This document shows positions 1 to 7,023 of a DNA stretch of 13,687 nucleotides, piece by piece. Each line of letters begins with the position of its first letter. Positions within the stretch are counted from its first letter, which is position 1. This DNA comes from Gammaproteobacteria bacterium HGW-Gammaproteobacteria-14. Lineage in GTDB: Bacteria; Pseudomonadota; Gammaproteobacteria; Pseudomonadales; Alcanivoracaceae. The notes below the pieces were generated by a model. The model was not told the DNA's origin and made no database searches. It worked only from the letters and a program-made list of their open reading frames with translations. The position numbers were made by a program, and so were the translations under genes. The stretch lies in the NCBI GenBank assembly GCA_002840115.1, contig PGZG01000029.1, forward strand, positions 1 through 13,687. Direction: 5' to 3'.

Positions 1-502
1 CGCCCACTCCGGCAGCACCGGCTCCGCCGACGGCGGCGTTGTTTTCCATAGTCACGTTATTAATAACAACGTCAGCACGAGAGTTAACAAACACGGCACC
101 GCCGCCACCAAGTCCACCACCGCCACCGTCAGCACCATCGCCGCCTTGGGCCAAGCCCTGGGCTAACACCAGATCATTCAAATTGACGAGGATGCGAGGG
201 CCGCCCGCATCCTGACTGGCACCGATCAGCAGCAAGCGGTGCTGATCCGCGCCGCTGAGCGTGAACTGATTGCCACGTAACGTGACACTATTAAGAATGG
301 GCGGCAGAGGGGATGTCAGAGTGATATCGCTGGAGAACTGAATAAAATGCGTACCCGCAGTCCCATTGACGGTTTCAATGGCAGCCCGCAATTCTGCTTC
401 TGTACTCACGGTAAAGTTCAAGGCCAGCGCAGGTCTGACCATAACAAGCAAAAGCAAAAAACAAACAGCCATACGCAGCAAAGCGAAAGAGGTCTTAGGC
501 AT
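1..502 (-). CDS. Secreted glycine-rich parallel beta-helix protein (N-terminal part, runs off left edge)
   Basis: The frame is open from an ATG at 502 to the window edge (167 codons visible), with an in-frame stop at 524-526 upstream, so 502 is the only good start. Residues 1-27 form a classical signal peptide: a basic start, a hydrophobic core FLLLLVMV, and cleavage after RPALA. The mature part begins with FTVSTEAELRAAIETVNG, the opening typical of proteins with right-handed beta-helix repeats (polymorphic outer membrane protein-like or 'choice-of-anchor' surface proteins). Residues 54-84 alternate short strands (IQFSSDITL, SVTLRGNQFTLSGAD). A glycine tract at 120-135 is followed by VFVNSRADVVINNVTMENN, a typical solenoid rung. 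The C-terminus, and any anchor, lies outside the window. The ribosome binding site is weak (AGGG, 9 bases upstream). It is probably exported to the surface or medium. The fold class is fairly secure; the specific function is unknown. Confidence 0.75.
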   Translation of the reverse strand, partial: MPKTSFALLRMAVCFLLLLVMVRPALALNFTVSTEAELRAAIETVNGTAGTHFIQFSSDITLTSPLPPILNSVTLRGNQFTLSGADQHRLLLIGASQDAGGPRILVNLNDLVLAQGLAQGGDGADGGGGGLGGGGAVFVNSRADVVINNVTMENNAAVGGAGAAGVG

Positions 503-615
503 GGGGGTTCGCCCTAATTGTTGTTATGTTTCCGGTCTACTGCCGGCGGATTAAGGCGATAGTAGTATTATTCCCTCTCTATTTACCAGTGCGAGCCCGA
601 TAGCAACCTCGGCTG

Positions 616-1983
616 TCAGCCCTCAATCTCCAATGCTTCCGCCAACGTCGCCACCGCATGAACTTCCATGCCAGAAATGGGAGCGCGGGGCGCATTTGCT
701 TTGGCCACGATGGCGCGGCGAAAACCATGTTTGGCCGCCTCTTGCAGACGATCCTGGCCTTGCTGAACGGGCCGAATCTCTCCAGACAGGCCAACCTCAC
801 CAAATACCATCAAGTCTCTCGGTAAAGGGCGATCGCGAAAGCTCGATACCATCGCCAGCAACAACGCCAAATCGGCGCCGGTTTCGACAACTTTTACACC
901 GCCTACCACATTGGCAAATACATCCTGATCGCCGAGCTGGATGCCGCCATGACGATGCAACACCGCCAGCAACATCGCCAATCGGTTTTGCTCCAAACCA
1001 ACACAAACCCGGCGGGGGTTTCCAAGATGACTTTGGTCCACCAATGCCTGCAATTCAACCAGCAGTGGTCGCGTGCCTTCCCAAACAACCGTTACTAGTG
1101 AGCCAGAGGCAACCTGTTCGGCCCGATTTAAAAAAATTGCCGACGGATTTTTTACCTCCCGCAAACCTTCACCGGTCATACCGAAAACACCGAGTTCATT
1201 AACGGCGCCAAAACGGTTTTTTAATCCGCGCAGAGTGCGGAACCGAGCATCCGCAGAGCCTTCCAACATTAAGGAGCAGTCGATCATATGCTCAAGCACT
1301 TTAGGCCCCGCCAAAGTGCCATCTTTAGTCACATGCCCGACCAATAACAGCACCATTCCTGTTTGCTTTGCATAACGGGTTAACACCGCGGCACCTTCTC
1401 GCACCTGAGCAACACTACCGGGGGACGATTGCAGTCCGGCCAAATACATCACCTGTATAGAATCAATAACCAGCAGCTTCGGGTTTTCCTTGCGCGCCAA
1501 TTCAAGAATGCGCTCAACATCGGTTTCAGCTGCCAGCCGCAAACCATCACGGGGTAGCTTCAAACGATCTGCACGCATAGCAATCTGCGCTGGCGACTCT
1601 TCGCCGGTGACATATAGACATGGCAGGGTTTTCGCCAATTGACACATCACTTGCAGCAACAGTGTGGATTTGCCCGCCCCAGGGTGGCCACCAATCAGAA
1701 TCGCCGACCCCGGCACCAGCCCACCACCAAGCACCCGATCCAGCTCACCAATGCCGGTAACAATACGCGGCGTATCCGCCAACTCAATTTCATCAAGACG
1801 ACGGACGCTGGACAGCTCACCAGCATAGCCGCTGCGATCCGCACTGCGTGACACCGGCATCGCCGGGTCTGTCACAAACTCACTGAGAGTATTCCATGCA
1901 CCACAAGCCGGGCACTGTCCCTGCCACTTAGGGAAGTCAGCTCCACAGTCGGTACAAACATAAGCGACTTTACGCTTGGCCAT
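616..1983 (-). CDS. radA: DNA repair protein RadA (Sms)
   Basis: RadA is a RecA-like, hexameric ATPase that drives branch migration of recombination intermediates and helps recombinational repair. The 455-residue product is close to the usual length of about 460. Visible elements in order: a C4 zinc finger (C10, C13, C24, C27), a Walker A motif GGHPGAGKST (98-107, K105), a Walker B region ending in LLVIDSIQ (170-177), the diagnostic KNRFG motif (255-259), and a C-terminal Lon-protease-like domain. In that last domain the segment GEVGLSGEIRP lacks the catalytic serine context, as is normal for RadA. The start at 1983 (MAKRKVAYVC) is chosen over an in-frame start at 2043 because it matches the family N-terminus and has GGGG about 6 bases upstream. 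It lies 83 bases downstream of alr on the same strand. No clear terminator separates it from the beta-helix gene. Confidence 0.97.
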   Translation of the reverse strand: MAKRKVAYVCTDCGADFPKWQGQCPACGAWNTLSEFVTDPAMPVSRSADRSGYAGELSSVRRLDEIELADTPRIVTGIGELDRVLGGGLVPGSAILIGGHPGAGKSTLLLQVMCQLAKTLPCLYVTGEESPAQIAMRADRLKLPRDGLRLAAETDVERILELARKENPKLLVIDSIQVMYLAGLQSSPGSVAQVREGAAVLTRYAKQTGMVLLLVGHVTKDGTLAGPKVLEHMIDCSLMLEGSADARFRTLRGLKNRFGAVNELGVFGMTGEGLREVKNPSAIFLNRAEQVASGSLVTVVWEGTRPLLVELQALVDQSHLGNPRRVCVGLEQNRLAMLLAVLHRHGGIQLGDQDVFANVVGGVKVVETGADLALLLAMVSSFRDRPLPRDLMVFGEVGLSGEIRPVQQGQDRLQEAAKHGFRRAIVAKANAPRAPISGMEVHAVATLAEALEIEG

Positions 1984-2066
1984 TACTGCCCCGATAAACA
2001 GAGAAAAGAAACAACGAAGAATGCGATAACAAAAGTGCCGCAATACCCCTTACAAACAAGAACAGA

Positions 2067-3155
2067 CTACAGATAGCAGCGCTCTGGTCTGGACGTCATA
2101 CGGCAGAACAGTTCATAACTGATCGTACCGCAATGGCGCGCCACCTCATCCACACTGACGTGATCACCCCACAGCTCCACCTCATCACCAACCGCCGTCT
2201 GCGGCAGTTCAGTGACGTCAATCGTAATCATATCCATGGATACGCGACCAACCAGCAGCGATCGTCGCCAGACACTGTCAGCATTGGCTACTGCCACCGG
2301 GGTTCCAGACGGAGCATGGCGCGGATAGCCATCACCATAACCGATAGAGACCACAGCAATACGGCTATCCTTTGATGCCGTCCAGGTACAACCATAACCA
2401 ACCGAGTCTCCGGATGGCACGTCATTAATTGCGATGATCCGCGCACTAAGACGCTGGGTCACCGCCAAACCAAGCCCCTGAGCGTTACGATCAGCAAACG
2501 GCGAAGACCCGTACAGCATAATCCCCGGCCTCACCCGCGCCCCCAGACTATCCGGATAACGAAATAGTGCAGCAGAGTTGGCGGCAGAAAAGGGTACCCC
2601 GTATTCCATCGCAGCCGTCGTTAACCGCTGCAACTGCAATACGCTAAGCTCATCCGACTGATTGTCCGCGCAGGCAAAATGCCCTGCCACACCGGAGATG
2701 AACACCTGCTGGCAAGCACGGATACGTTGCACATAGTGAGCGAGGTGAGAAAGAGGCAAACCCAACCGGTGCATACCGGTATCCAGCTTTAACCAAACAT
2801 TAACCGGCGCCGGCAACACCGTGCTTTCTAGTAGCCTAATTTGCCACTCACTATGCAAGACCAGTTCGCAGTGACTGGCCGCCGCCTCGCGTAACTCTTC
2901 CGCATCAAAACAACCTTCAAGCAACATGACAGGCTGCAAAATACCCTCAGCACGCAGCTGCAGAGCCTCATCAAGCAATGCCACCCCAAAACCGCTGACT
3001 TCGCCAACCAGAGAGCTGGCCACAAAACCAAGACCATGGCCATAACCATTAGCTTTAACCATGGCAAATACTGACGCCGCACCGGCTAACTGCGCGGCGC
3101 GACGAGCATTTTGTTTGAGTGCATGGGAGCGTAACTCCAGACGAGTGCCTCGCAT
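2067..3155 (-). CDS. alr: Alanine racemase
   Basis: This is a PLP-dependent cytosolic enzyme interconverting L- and D-alanine, supplying D-Ala for peptidoglycan. The 362-residue product has the usual length. The PLP lysine K34 sits in VKANGYGHG. KLDTGMHRLG (123-132) and the RVRPGIMLYG segment (207-216) are conserved barrel motifs. The second catalytic base, Y254, lies in SVGYGCTW at the start of the C-terminal beta domain. The start at 3155 lies 4 bases after the dnaB stop, so the two are probably co-transcribed and translationally coupled. A longer reading to 3260 would overlap 100 bases of dnaB and adds 35 residues foreign to the family. The dnaB-alr order is conserved in Pseudomonas-like genomes. 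Whether this is the biosynthetic (Alr) or catabolic (DadX) form cannot be read from the sequence; the neighbourhood favours Alr. Confidence 0.96.
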   Translation of the reverse strand: MRGTRLELRSHALKQNARRAAQLAGAASVFAMVKANGYGHGLGFVASSLVGEVSGFGVALLDEALQLRAEGILQPVMLLEGCFDAEELREAAASHCELVLHSEWQIRLLESTVLPAPVNVWLKLDTGMHRLGLPLSHLAHYVQRIRACQQVFISGVAGHFACADNQSDELSVLQLQRLTTAAMEYGVPFSAANSAALFRYPDSLGARVRPGIMLYGSSPFADRNAQGLGLAVTQRLSARIIAINDVPSGDSVGYGCTWTASKDSRIAVVSIGYGDGYPRHAPSGTPVAVANADSVWRRSLLVGRVSMDMITIDVTELPQTAVGDEVELWGDHVSVDEVARHCGTISYELFCRMTSRPERCYL

Positions 3156-3159
3156 CGGC

Positions 3160-4554
3160 TTACTCGTTAGAGCTGTACTGCTGATAATATTCAGGGGCGA
3201 GGTCATCAAAGCGGGTAAACTCACCACGGAACGCCAATCGCACACTACCGATCGGGCCATTACGTTGCTTGCCGATAATCACCTCCGCAATTCCCTTCTC
3301 TTCGGATTTCTCCTTGTTGTACACCTCGTCCCGATAGAGAAAAATAATCAAATCCGCGTCCTGCTCAATAGCTCCGGACTCACGAAGATCTGACATTACC
3401 GGGCGCTTGTTTGGGCGCTGCTCCAACGAGCGGTTAAGCTGCGACAAGGCCACCACCGGCACGCTCAGCTCTTTTGCAAGGCTTTTCAAAGACCGGGAAA
3501 TTTCTGAAATTTCATTCACCCGGTTTTCTACGCCCGGCACCTGCATCAACTGCAGGTAATCGACCATAATCAGGCCCAGCTCGCCACCACACTCCCGCGC
3601 CACTCGGCGGGCACGCGCACGAATTTCAAGAGGACTGAGTGCCGGCGTATCGTCAATAAAAAATTTCTGCGGAGTTAACAGCTGCATTGCCGAAGCAATG
3701 CGAGTCCAGTCGTCCTGCGTCAAACGACCAGAAAGAATGTTACGCAAATTAATCCGGCCAAGGGATGCCAGCATACGCATCACAATACTTTCCGCCGGCA
3801 TCTCCATGGAGAACACCAACACTGGTTTACCGCTTTTTATCGCCACGCTTTCACACATATTCATGGCGAAAGTGGTTTTCCCCATGGAAGGGCGAGCCGC
3901 CACAACTACCATATCCGAAGGCTGTAACCCGGCGGTCATTTTGTCCAGCTCATCGAAGCCAGTGGAAACACCGGTGACCGGCTGCTTATTACGAAACAGC
4001 TCTTCAATCCGGCCCACCGCATTAGTGAGCACATCTTTGATCGCTCGCGGACCACTGCCCTTTTGCATTTGTTCAGCGATGCCAAAAATCCCGGACTCCG
4101 CTTCATCAAGAATTTCCGAGCTATTGGAACCTTTGGGGTTGTAGGCGCGATCACAGACCTGATTGGAAACCGTGATCAGCTGACGCAACACCGAGCGCTC
4201 CCGAACAATATCGGCATAAGCAGCAATATTGGCGGCACTGGGCGTATTACGCGCGAGGTCACTCAGATAGGCAACGCCACCGGCGCTGTCGAGCTGACCG
4301 AGCTGCTGCAATGCCTGGGAAACGGTGATCATATCCCGCGGCTGGTCCTGCTCACTGAGCTGGGCCAGCACCTTGAAGATCAGCCGATGCTCCTTGCGAT
4401 AGAAATCCTGTTCACCCACCCGCTCCGCCACATTATCCCAGGCGTCCTCGCTCAACATAAGGCCACCCAATACGGCCTGCTCCGCCTCAACAGACTGGGG
4501 AGGCAGCTTCAGGGAGTCGGGCAAATGCTGATCAATATTCAGGGGTTCACTCAT
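3160..4554 (-). CDS. dnaB: Replicative DNA helicase DnaB
   Basis: DnaB is the hexameric 5'-3' helicase at the replication fork, interacting with DnaG primase and loaded by DnaC/DciA-type loaders. The product is 464 residues, typical for the family. The N-terminal primase-interacting domain starts at PPQSVEAEQAVLGGLML (about 18-34). The RecA-like domain starts near residue 200 and carries Walker A ARPSMGKTT (220-228, K226) and a Walker B core LIMVDYLQLM. Near the C-terminus lie the ALSQLNRSLEQR and DLRESGAIEQDAD motifs, the latter typical of the DNA-binding and arginine-finger region. No intein interrupts it. The start at 4554 (MSEPLNIDQH) gives the expected N-terminus, but no Shine-Dalgarno sequence is visible in the 25 bases upstream. 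A strong terminator ends only 26 bases before the start, so expression must come from read-through or from a promoter near or within that hairpin. Confidence 0.98.
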   Translation of the reverse strand: MSEPLNIDQHLPDSLKLPPQSVEAEQAVLGGLMLSEDAWDNVAERVGEQDFYRKEHRLIFKVLAQLSEQDQPRDMITVSQALQQLGQLDSAGGVAYLSDLARNTPSAANIAAYADIVRERSVLRQLITVSNQVCDRAYNPKGSNSSEILDEAESGIFGIAEQMQKGSGPRAIKDVLTNAVGRIEELFRNKQPVTGVSTGFDELDKMTAGLQPSDMVVVAARPSMGKTTFAMNMCESVAIKSGKPVLVFSMEMPAESIVMRMLASLGRINLRNILSGRLTQDDWTRIASAMQLLTPQKFFIDDTPALSPLEIRARARRVARECGGELGLIMVDYLQLMQVPGVENRVNEISEISRSLKSLAKELSVPVVALSQLNRSLEQRPNKRPVMSDLRESGAIEQDADLIIFLYRDEVYNKEKSEEKGIAEVIIGKQRNGPIGSVRLAFRGEFTRFDDLAPEYYQQYSSNE

Positions 4555-4580
4555 CGCAAAGACACTGGCTAGACAGGACC

Positions 4581-4618
4581 AAAAGAAAAACGGGCACTGC
4601 CATCACTGGCAGTGCCCG
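4581..4618 (-). terminator. Rho-independent terminator/attenuator between rplI and dnaB
   Basis: On the minus strand there is a perfect 12-bp stem, CGGGCACTGCCA paired with TGGCAGTGCCCG, with a GTGA loop. It is followed at once by TTTTTCTTTT. It lies 51 bases after the rplI stop and 26 bases before the dnaB start. It should end most ribosomal-protein operon transcripts and let dnaB-alr be expressed at a lower level. Confidence 0.93.
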
Positions 4619-4668
4619 CATTGTGTCACCTGCTCCCCGAAGGGGCAAAGGCTTATTCCTCTGGCAGC

Positions 4669-5121
4669 TTACTCCGCGGGAACGATAGCCAGCTTGATGG
4701 TCACGGTCAGCTCACTGTGCAGCTGAACATCAACCTCAAACTCGCCGGTGTTACGCAGCGCACCATTAGGCAGCTTAACCTCAGCCTTCTCGACCTCAAC
4801 ACCGGTCTGAGCCGTGATGGCCTCAGCGATGTCACGGGTGCCGACAGAGCCGAACAGCTTGCCTTCGTCGCCAGCCTTGGATGCGAGAGTGACTGCCGCT
4901 TCCTGCAGCTTCTCCGCACGAGCCTGAGCCGCCGCCAGCTGTTCTTCAGCCTGCTTCTGCAGCTCAACGCGACGCGCCTCCACAGTGGCCAGATTATCCT
5001 TGGTCGCCGGCAGTGCTTTGCCCTGCGGGATCAGGAAGTTACGGCCATAGCCTGCGCGCACGTCAACAACCGTGCCGAGGTCGCCCAGGTTCTTGATTTT
5101 TTCAAGCAGAATAATTTGCAT
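4669..5121 (-). CDS. rplI: 50S ribosomal protein L9
   Basis: L9 binds 23S rRNA near the base of the L1 stalk and helps keep the reading frame. The 150-residue product has the standard length and architecture. The N-terminal domain, MQIILLEKIKNLGDLGTVVDV, includes the GYGRNFLIPQGKA signature (about residues 24-36). A long charged connecting helix rich in A, E, Q and R spans about residues 40-80. The C-terminal domain (KLFGSVGTRDIAEAI onward) is intact. The start is supported by GGGGAG 7 bases upstream. It is the last gene of the rpsF-priB-rpsR-rplI operon, 17 bases after rpsR, and is followed by a strong terminator. Confidence 0.98.
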   Translation of the reverse strand: MQIILLEKIKNLGDLGTVVDVRAGYGRNFLIPQGKALPATKDNLATVEARRVELQKQAEEQLAAAQARAEKLQEAAVTLASKAGDEGKLFGSVGTRDIAEAITAQTGVEVEKAEVKLPNGALRNTGEFEVDVQLHSELTVTIKLAIVPAE

Positions 5122-5138
5122 TATCAGTCTCCCCGGAC

Positions 5139-5369
5139 TCAGTTATCGTGGCTGTCGGAGAACGGCAGCAGGGCCAAATAACGGGCCTGCTTGATCGCCT
5201 GAGCCAGCTGACGCTGGTAGCGCGCGCTAGTGCCGGTAATACGGCTCGGCACGATCTTGCCGGTTTCGGTGATGTAACCCTTCAGGGTTTCCAGATCTTT
5301 GTAATCAATCCGATCAACGCCTTCTGCGCTGAAACGGCAAAACTTGCGACGACGATAAAAACGGGGCAT
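5139..5369 (-). CDS. rpsR: 30S ribosomal protein S18
   Basis: S18 is a small-subunit protein that forms a heterodimer with S6 on the central domain of 16S rRNA. The 76-residue product begins MPRFYRRRKFCRFSAEG and contains the family signature IDYKDLETLKGYITETGKI followed by PSRITGTSARYQRQLAQAIK. A GGAG lies 7 bases before the ATG. It sits between priB (35 bases upstream) and rplI. Together with S6 it probably controls the operon through the leader structure at 6069-6118. Confidence 0.98.
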   Translation of the reverse strand: MPRFYRRRKFCRFSAEGVDRIDYKDLETLKGYITETGKIVPSRITGTSARYQRQLAQAIKQARYLALLPFSDSHDN

Positions 5370-5404
5370 GGGTCTTCTCCTGAGAATCGCTTGCCGAAAT
5401 ACGT

Positions 5405-5713
5405 TTAGTCGAGATGATCCAACTGCTCAATGTGCAACTCCAACCGGTCCTGCGCTTCCCCCCGATGGCCGCTGCGGGCAATAAAGCCGCTCGCCTGAAC
5501 CTGACTGCCTTCGCGAATACGCGCGGCGGCCTCGATTCTCTGCTGCCCAACTAGTATCAGCGCTATGCGCGCCTCAACGGCTCGGGGCTGCCCGGCTTGT
5601 TGTTGCCGGGAGCGGTGCTCAAGCCAGATTCTCTGTCTCGGGACACCCGCCGGGGTAATGCGTACCGGTTCGATGGCAACCACCTGGCCGGTCAAAACAC
5701 AGTGGTTCTGCAC
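5405..5713 (-). CDS. priB: Primosomal replication protein N (PriB)
   Basis: PriB is a small OB-fold, SSB-like protein that stabilises PriA on DNA and promotes replication restart. The 102-residue length fits the family. The sequence aligns by eye with the E. coli protein as I remember it: N-terminus QNHCVLTGQV against TNRLVLSGTV, then ITPAGVPRQRIWLEHRSRQQQAG against the VSPSGIPHCQFVLEHRS region, and later GSQVQASGFIARSG and LELHIEQL. The start is a GTG at 5713, 8 bases after the rpsF stop. No ATG lies upstream in frame, and the nearest SD-like sequence (GGAGG in the rpsF end) is about 19 bases away. Translation is therefore probably coupled to rpsF termination. Its position between rpsF and rpsR is the classic one, which supports the call despite low overall conservation of the family. 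Confidence 0.93.
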   Translation of the reverse strand: MQNHCVLTGQVVAIEPVRITPAGVPRQRIWLEHRSRQQQAGQPRAVEARIALILVGQQRIEAAARIREGSQVQASGFIARSGHRGEAQDRLELHIEQLDHLD

Positions 5714-5721
5714 TGATCGGG

Positions 5722-6063
5722 TCAGGCGGACACCTCCTCCTTCTCGTTAGCCTTCGCCAGCAGCGAGGCTTCAGTGACCGCATTGTCGCGACGCATCACG
5801 AGATTACGGATCACGGCATCGTTGAAACGGAAGGCATTTTCCAGCTCTTTCAGAGTCTCGCCGTCACATTCGATGTTCATAAGTACATAGTGAGCCTTGT
5901 GGATCTTGTTGATCGGGTAGGCCAGCTGACGGCGCCCCCAGTCCTCAAGGCGGTGGATGGTGCCTTTGGCGTCCTTGATCAGCGCGCTATAGCGCTCGAT
6001 CATGGCCGGCACCTGCTCGCTCTGGTCCGGGTGGACCAGGAAAACAACTTCATAATGGCGCAT
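5722..6063 (-). CDS. rpsF: 30S ribosomal protein S6
   Basis: S6 binds 16S rRNA as a dimer with S18. The 113-residue product starts MRHYEVVFLVHPDQSEQV and contains GTIHRLEDWGRRQLAYPI and KAHYVLMNIECDGE, which are characteristic of S6, followed by FRFNDAVIRNLVMRR. The C-terminal tail is short and acidic (KEEVSA), without the poly-glutamate extension known from E. coli. The start at 6063 is supported by AGGGAG 6 bases upstream and by the family N-terminus; the in-frame extension to 6267 is untranslated leader. It is the first gene of the operon, preceded by a promoter at 6170-6198 and a structured leader. Confidence 0.98.
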   Translation of the reverse strand: MRHYEVVFLVHPDQSEQVPAMIERYSALIKDAKGTIHRLEDWGRRQLAYPINKIHKAHYVLMNIECDGETLKELENAFRFNDAVIRNLVMRRDNAVTEASLLAKANEKEEVSA

Positions 6064-6068
6064 TATCT

Positions 6069-6118
6069 GCTCCCTGTGGTTTCGGCAGCCTCCCGCAACA
6101 GGCGGTGAGGCAAGGAGC
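6069..6118 (-). promoter_or_regulatory. Candidate S6:S18-binding autoregulatory leader of rpsF
   Basis: In the rpsF mRNA leader, GCUCCUUG (6118-6111) pairs over 8 bp with CAGGGAGC (6076-6069); the latter contains the rpsF Shine-Dalgarno sequence. Stacked directly on it is a second helix, CCUC-A-CCGC (6110-6102) with GCGG-GAGG (6096-6089), closed by a CUGUU loop. On the 3' side the two helices are separated by a 12-base bulge (6088-6077) containing CCG. This layout (two helices, asymmetric 3' bulge with CCG, just before rpsF) matches what I know of the published S6:S18 mRNA motif, which mimics the 16S rRNA site. Pairing was done by eye. Confidence 0.7.
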
Positions 6119-6128
6119 CGGGGGGCCT

Positions 6129-6148
6129 GAATGCCTGCAAAGGCACTC
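6129..6148 (-). other. Upstream hairpin in rpsF leader
   Basis: GAGTGCCT and AGGCATTC form an 8-bp stem (one G-U) with a TTGC loop, located between the promoter and the S6:S18-like structure. There is no U-tract after it, so it is not a terminator. It may stabilise the 5' end or help the downstream fold; no role is proven. Confidence 0.5.
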
Positions 6149-6169
6149 CAGAGTCCTCCGGGGGCGCGG

Positions 6170-6198
6170 ATTCTAGCGCACCGGGCCTGCGCACTCAA
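6170..6198 (-). promoter_or_regulatory. Promoter of rpsF-priB-rpsR-rplI
   Basis: On the minus strand, a -35 TTGAGT (6198-6193) and a -10 TAGAAT (6175-6170) are separated by 17 bases. The bases just after the -10 are CCGCGCCCCC, a GC-rich discriminator as expected for a stringently controlled ribosomal promoter. Predicted transcription starts near 6163, giving a leader of about 100 bases. Confidence 0.75.
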
Positions 6199-6209
6199 GT
6201 ACGGAAACG

Positions 6210-6238
6210 TTGCCTGCTTCCTGACAAACCCGTATCCT
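6210..6238 (+). promoter_or_regulatory. Possible promoter for the two secreted-protein genes
   Basis: TTGCCT (6210-6215) and TATCCT (6233-6238) are separated by 17 bases; each matches four of six consensus bases. It lies 56 bases before the ATG at 6294 and is back-to-back with the rpsF promoter, the two -35 boxes being 11 bases apart. It is weak and unverified. Confidence 0.35.
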
Positions 6239-6293
6239 TCGGTTGAGCGTCTGGAAATCCATAACAATAGAAAACAACAATGGTGACGCAGCC

Positions 6294-7010
6294 ATGGACT
6301 TTAGCTTTCGCAGATTACTGATTGCCCTTTTTGTTACCGTCGGAACGGCCGCCCCTGCTCACGCGGAGGAGTGCGCTGCGCCGCTGGATATTGGCATCAA
6401 ACCGGACATGACTGCCTACGCCGACTACTCTGATTTTCTAGTCGCCGTAATGGAGTTCAAGGCCCGCGCAGACGCTCTGGAAAAGCATCAAGGCGCCTGC
6501 CCGCAGCTTTATGCCACTGAACCTCCACCCGCGGTTACTTCGGAAACTCTGGCCAGCGCCCTGCAACGCTCACGGAATCAGGCCCAGTTTGACTACAACA
6601 TCCATCAAACCTGGTATGACCGAAGCACCTCGCGAACATTCGGTCTTCCCGGCATGGCCAACAATGTATTGTCGAGCCAAATCATCGGCACTTCGTTAAG
6701 AATACTTGAAGACGGCCCGCTGGATCCGTCAACACAGGCCATTGTCCTGACCCTTGGCAGCCCCCTTGGCGGCCTTGAAGACGGCGCCGTAGCCGTGGAT
6801 CTGGTCAACGCTCAATTTGAGCAATTGGGTCTGGAGCGAGAACAACAGGTGCGCCTGGCTTTTATTGAGGCAGAAGCGGACCTGCAACCCTCACAAATCA
6901 TTGTTGCCAGCATCGGCCAGTTGCGACTTACCTACAGCGAAGGCCAGCTCCTCAAGGTCCGTGGGCGAGTGCTCGGGCAAAGCTGCGGTATTAACTGCAG
7001 CGGCTTTTAG
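6294..7010 (+). CDS. Secreted protein of unknown function, four cysteines (first of a pair)
   Basis: I do not recognise the family. The 238-residue product starts at 6294 (GGTGA 7 bases upstream) with a clear signal peptide: MDFSFRRLLIALFVTVG and cleavage after PAHA (residue 24). A TTG start at 6243 would bury the signal behind 17 polar residues and is less likely. The mature protein has four cysteines (C27, C69, C231, C235), so two disulfides are possible in the periplasm or outside. Residues 36-56 (KPDMTAYADYSDFLVAVMEFK) carry a motif shared with the next gene. The middle is helical-looking and polar; about 160-190 is glycine/leucine-rich (LTLGSPLGGLEDGAVAVDL); the C-terminal part looks beta-rich (QLRLTYSEGQLLKVRGRVLG) and ends in CGINCSGF. 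There is no transmembrane segment after the signal peptide. It sits 13 bases before the next gene, probably as an operon, and runs opposite to all its neighbours. Confidence 0.8.
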   Translation: MDFSFRRLLIALFVTVGTAAPAHAEECAAPLDIGIKPDMTAYADYSDFLVAVMEFKARADALEKHQGACPQLYATEPPPAVTSETLASALQRSRNQAQFDYNIHQTWYDRSTSRTFGLPGMANNVLSSQIIGTSLRILEDGPLDPSTQAIVLTLGSPLGGLEDGAVAVDLVNAQFEQLGLEREQQVRLAFIEAEADLQPSQIIVASIGQLRLTYSEGQLLKVRGRVLGQSCGINCSGF

Positions 7011-7023
7011 GCCACCGATTCTG

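Noticed and set aside
503..615. Terminator or riboswitch between radA and the beta-helix gene
   Set aside because: Only weak, short complementarity (CCGG/CCGG) is seen and no U-tract follows; no known riboswitch core is recognisable. The stretch is AT-richer and may hold a promoter, but no box pair is convincing.
1984..2043. Longer RadA starting at 2043
   Set aside because: The extra 20 residues are unlike any RadA N-terminus; the zinc-finger start MAKRKVAYVC at 1983 fits.
3156..3260. Longer alanine racemase starting at 3260
   Set aside because: It overlaps the dnaB coding end by about 100 bases; 3155 gives the correct length and lies 4 bases after the dnaB stop.
4063..5181. Plus-strand open frames across dnaB and rplI
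   Set aside because: They are antisense shadows of conserved genes and span the terminator; no domain or ribosome binding site supports them.
6064..6267. Longer S6 starting at 6267
   Set aside because: The extension covers the promoter and structured leader, and MRHYEVVFLV at 6063 is the family N-terminus with a good SD.
6817..7023. Start of the second secreted protein at 6817
   Set aside because: It overlaps the first gene in another frame and would place about 70 residues before an obvious signal peptide.
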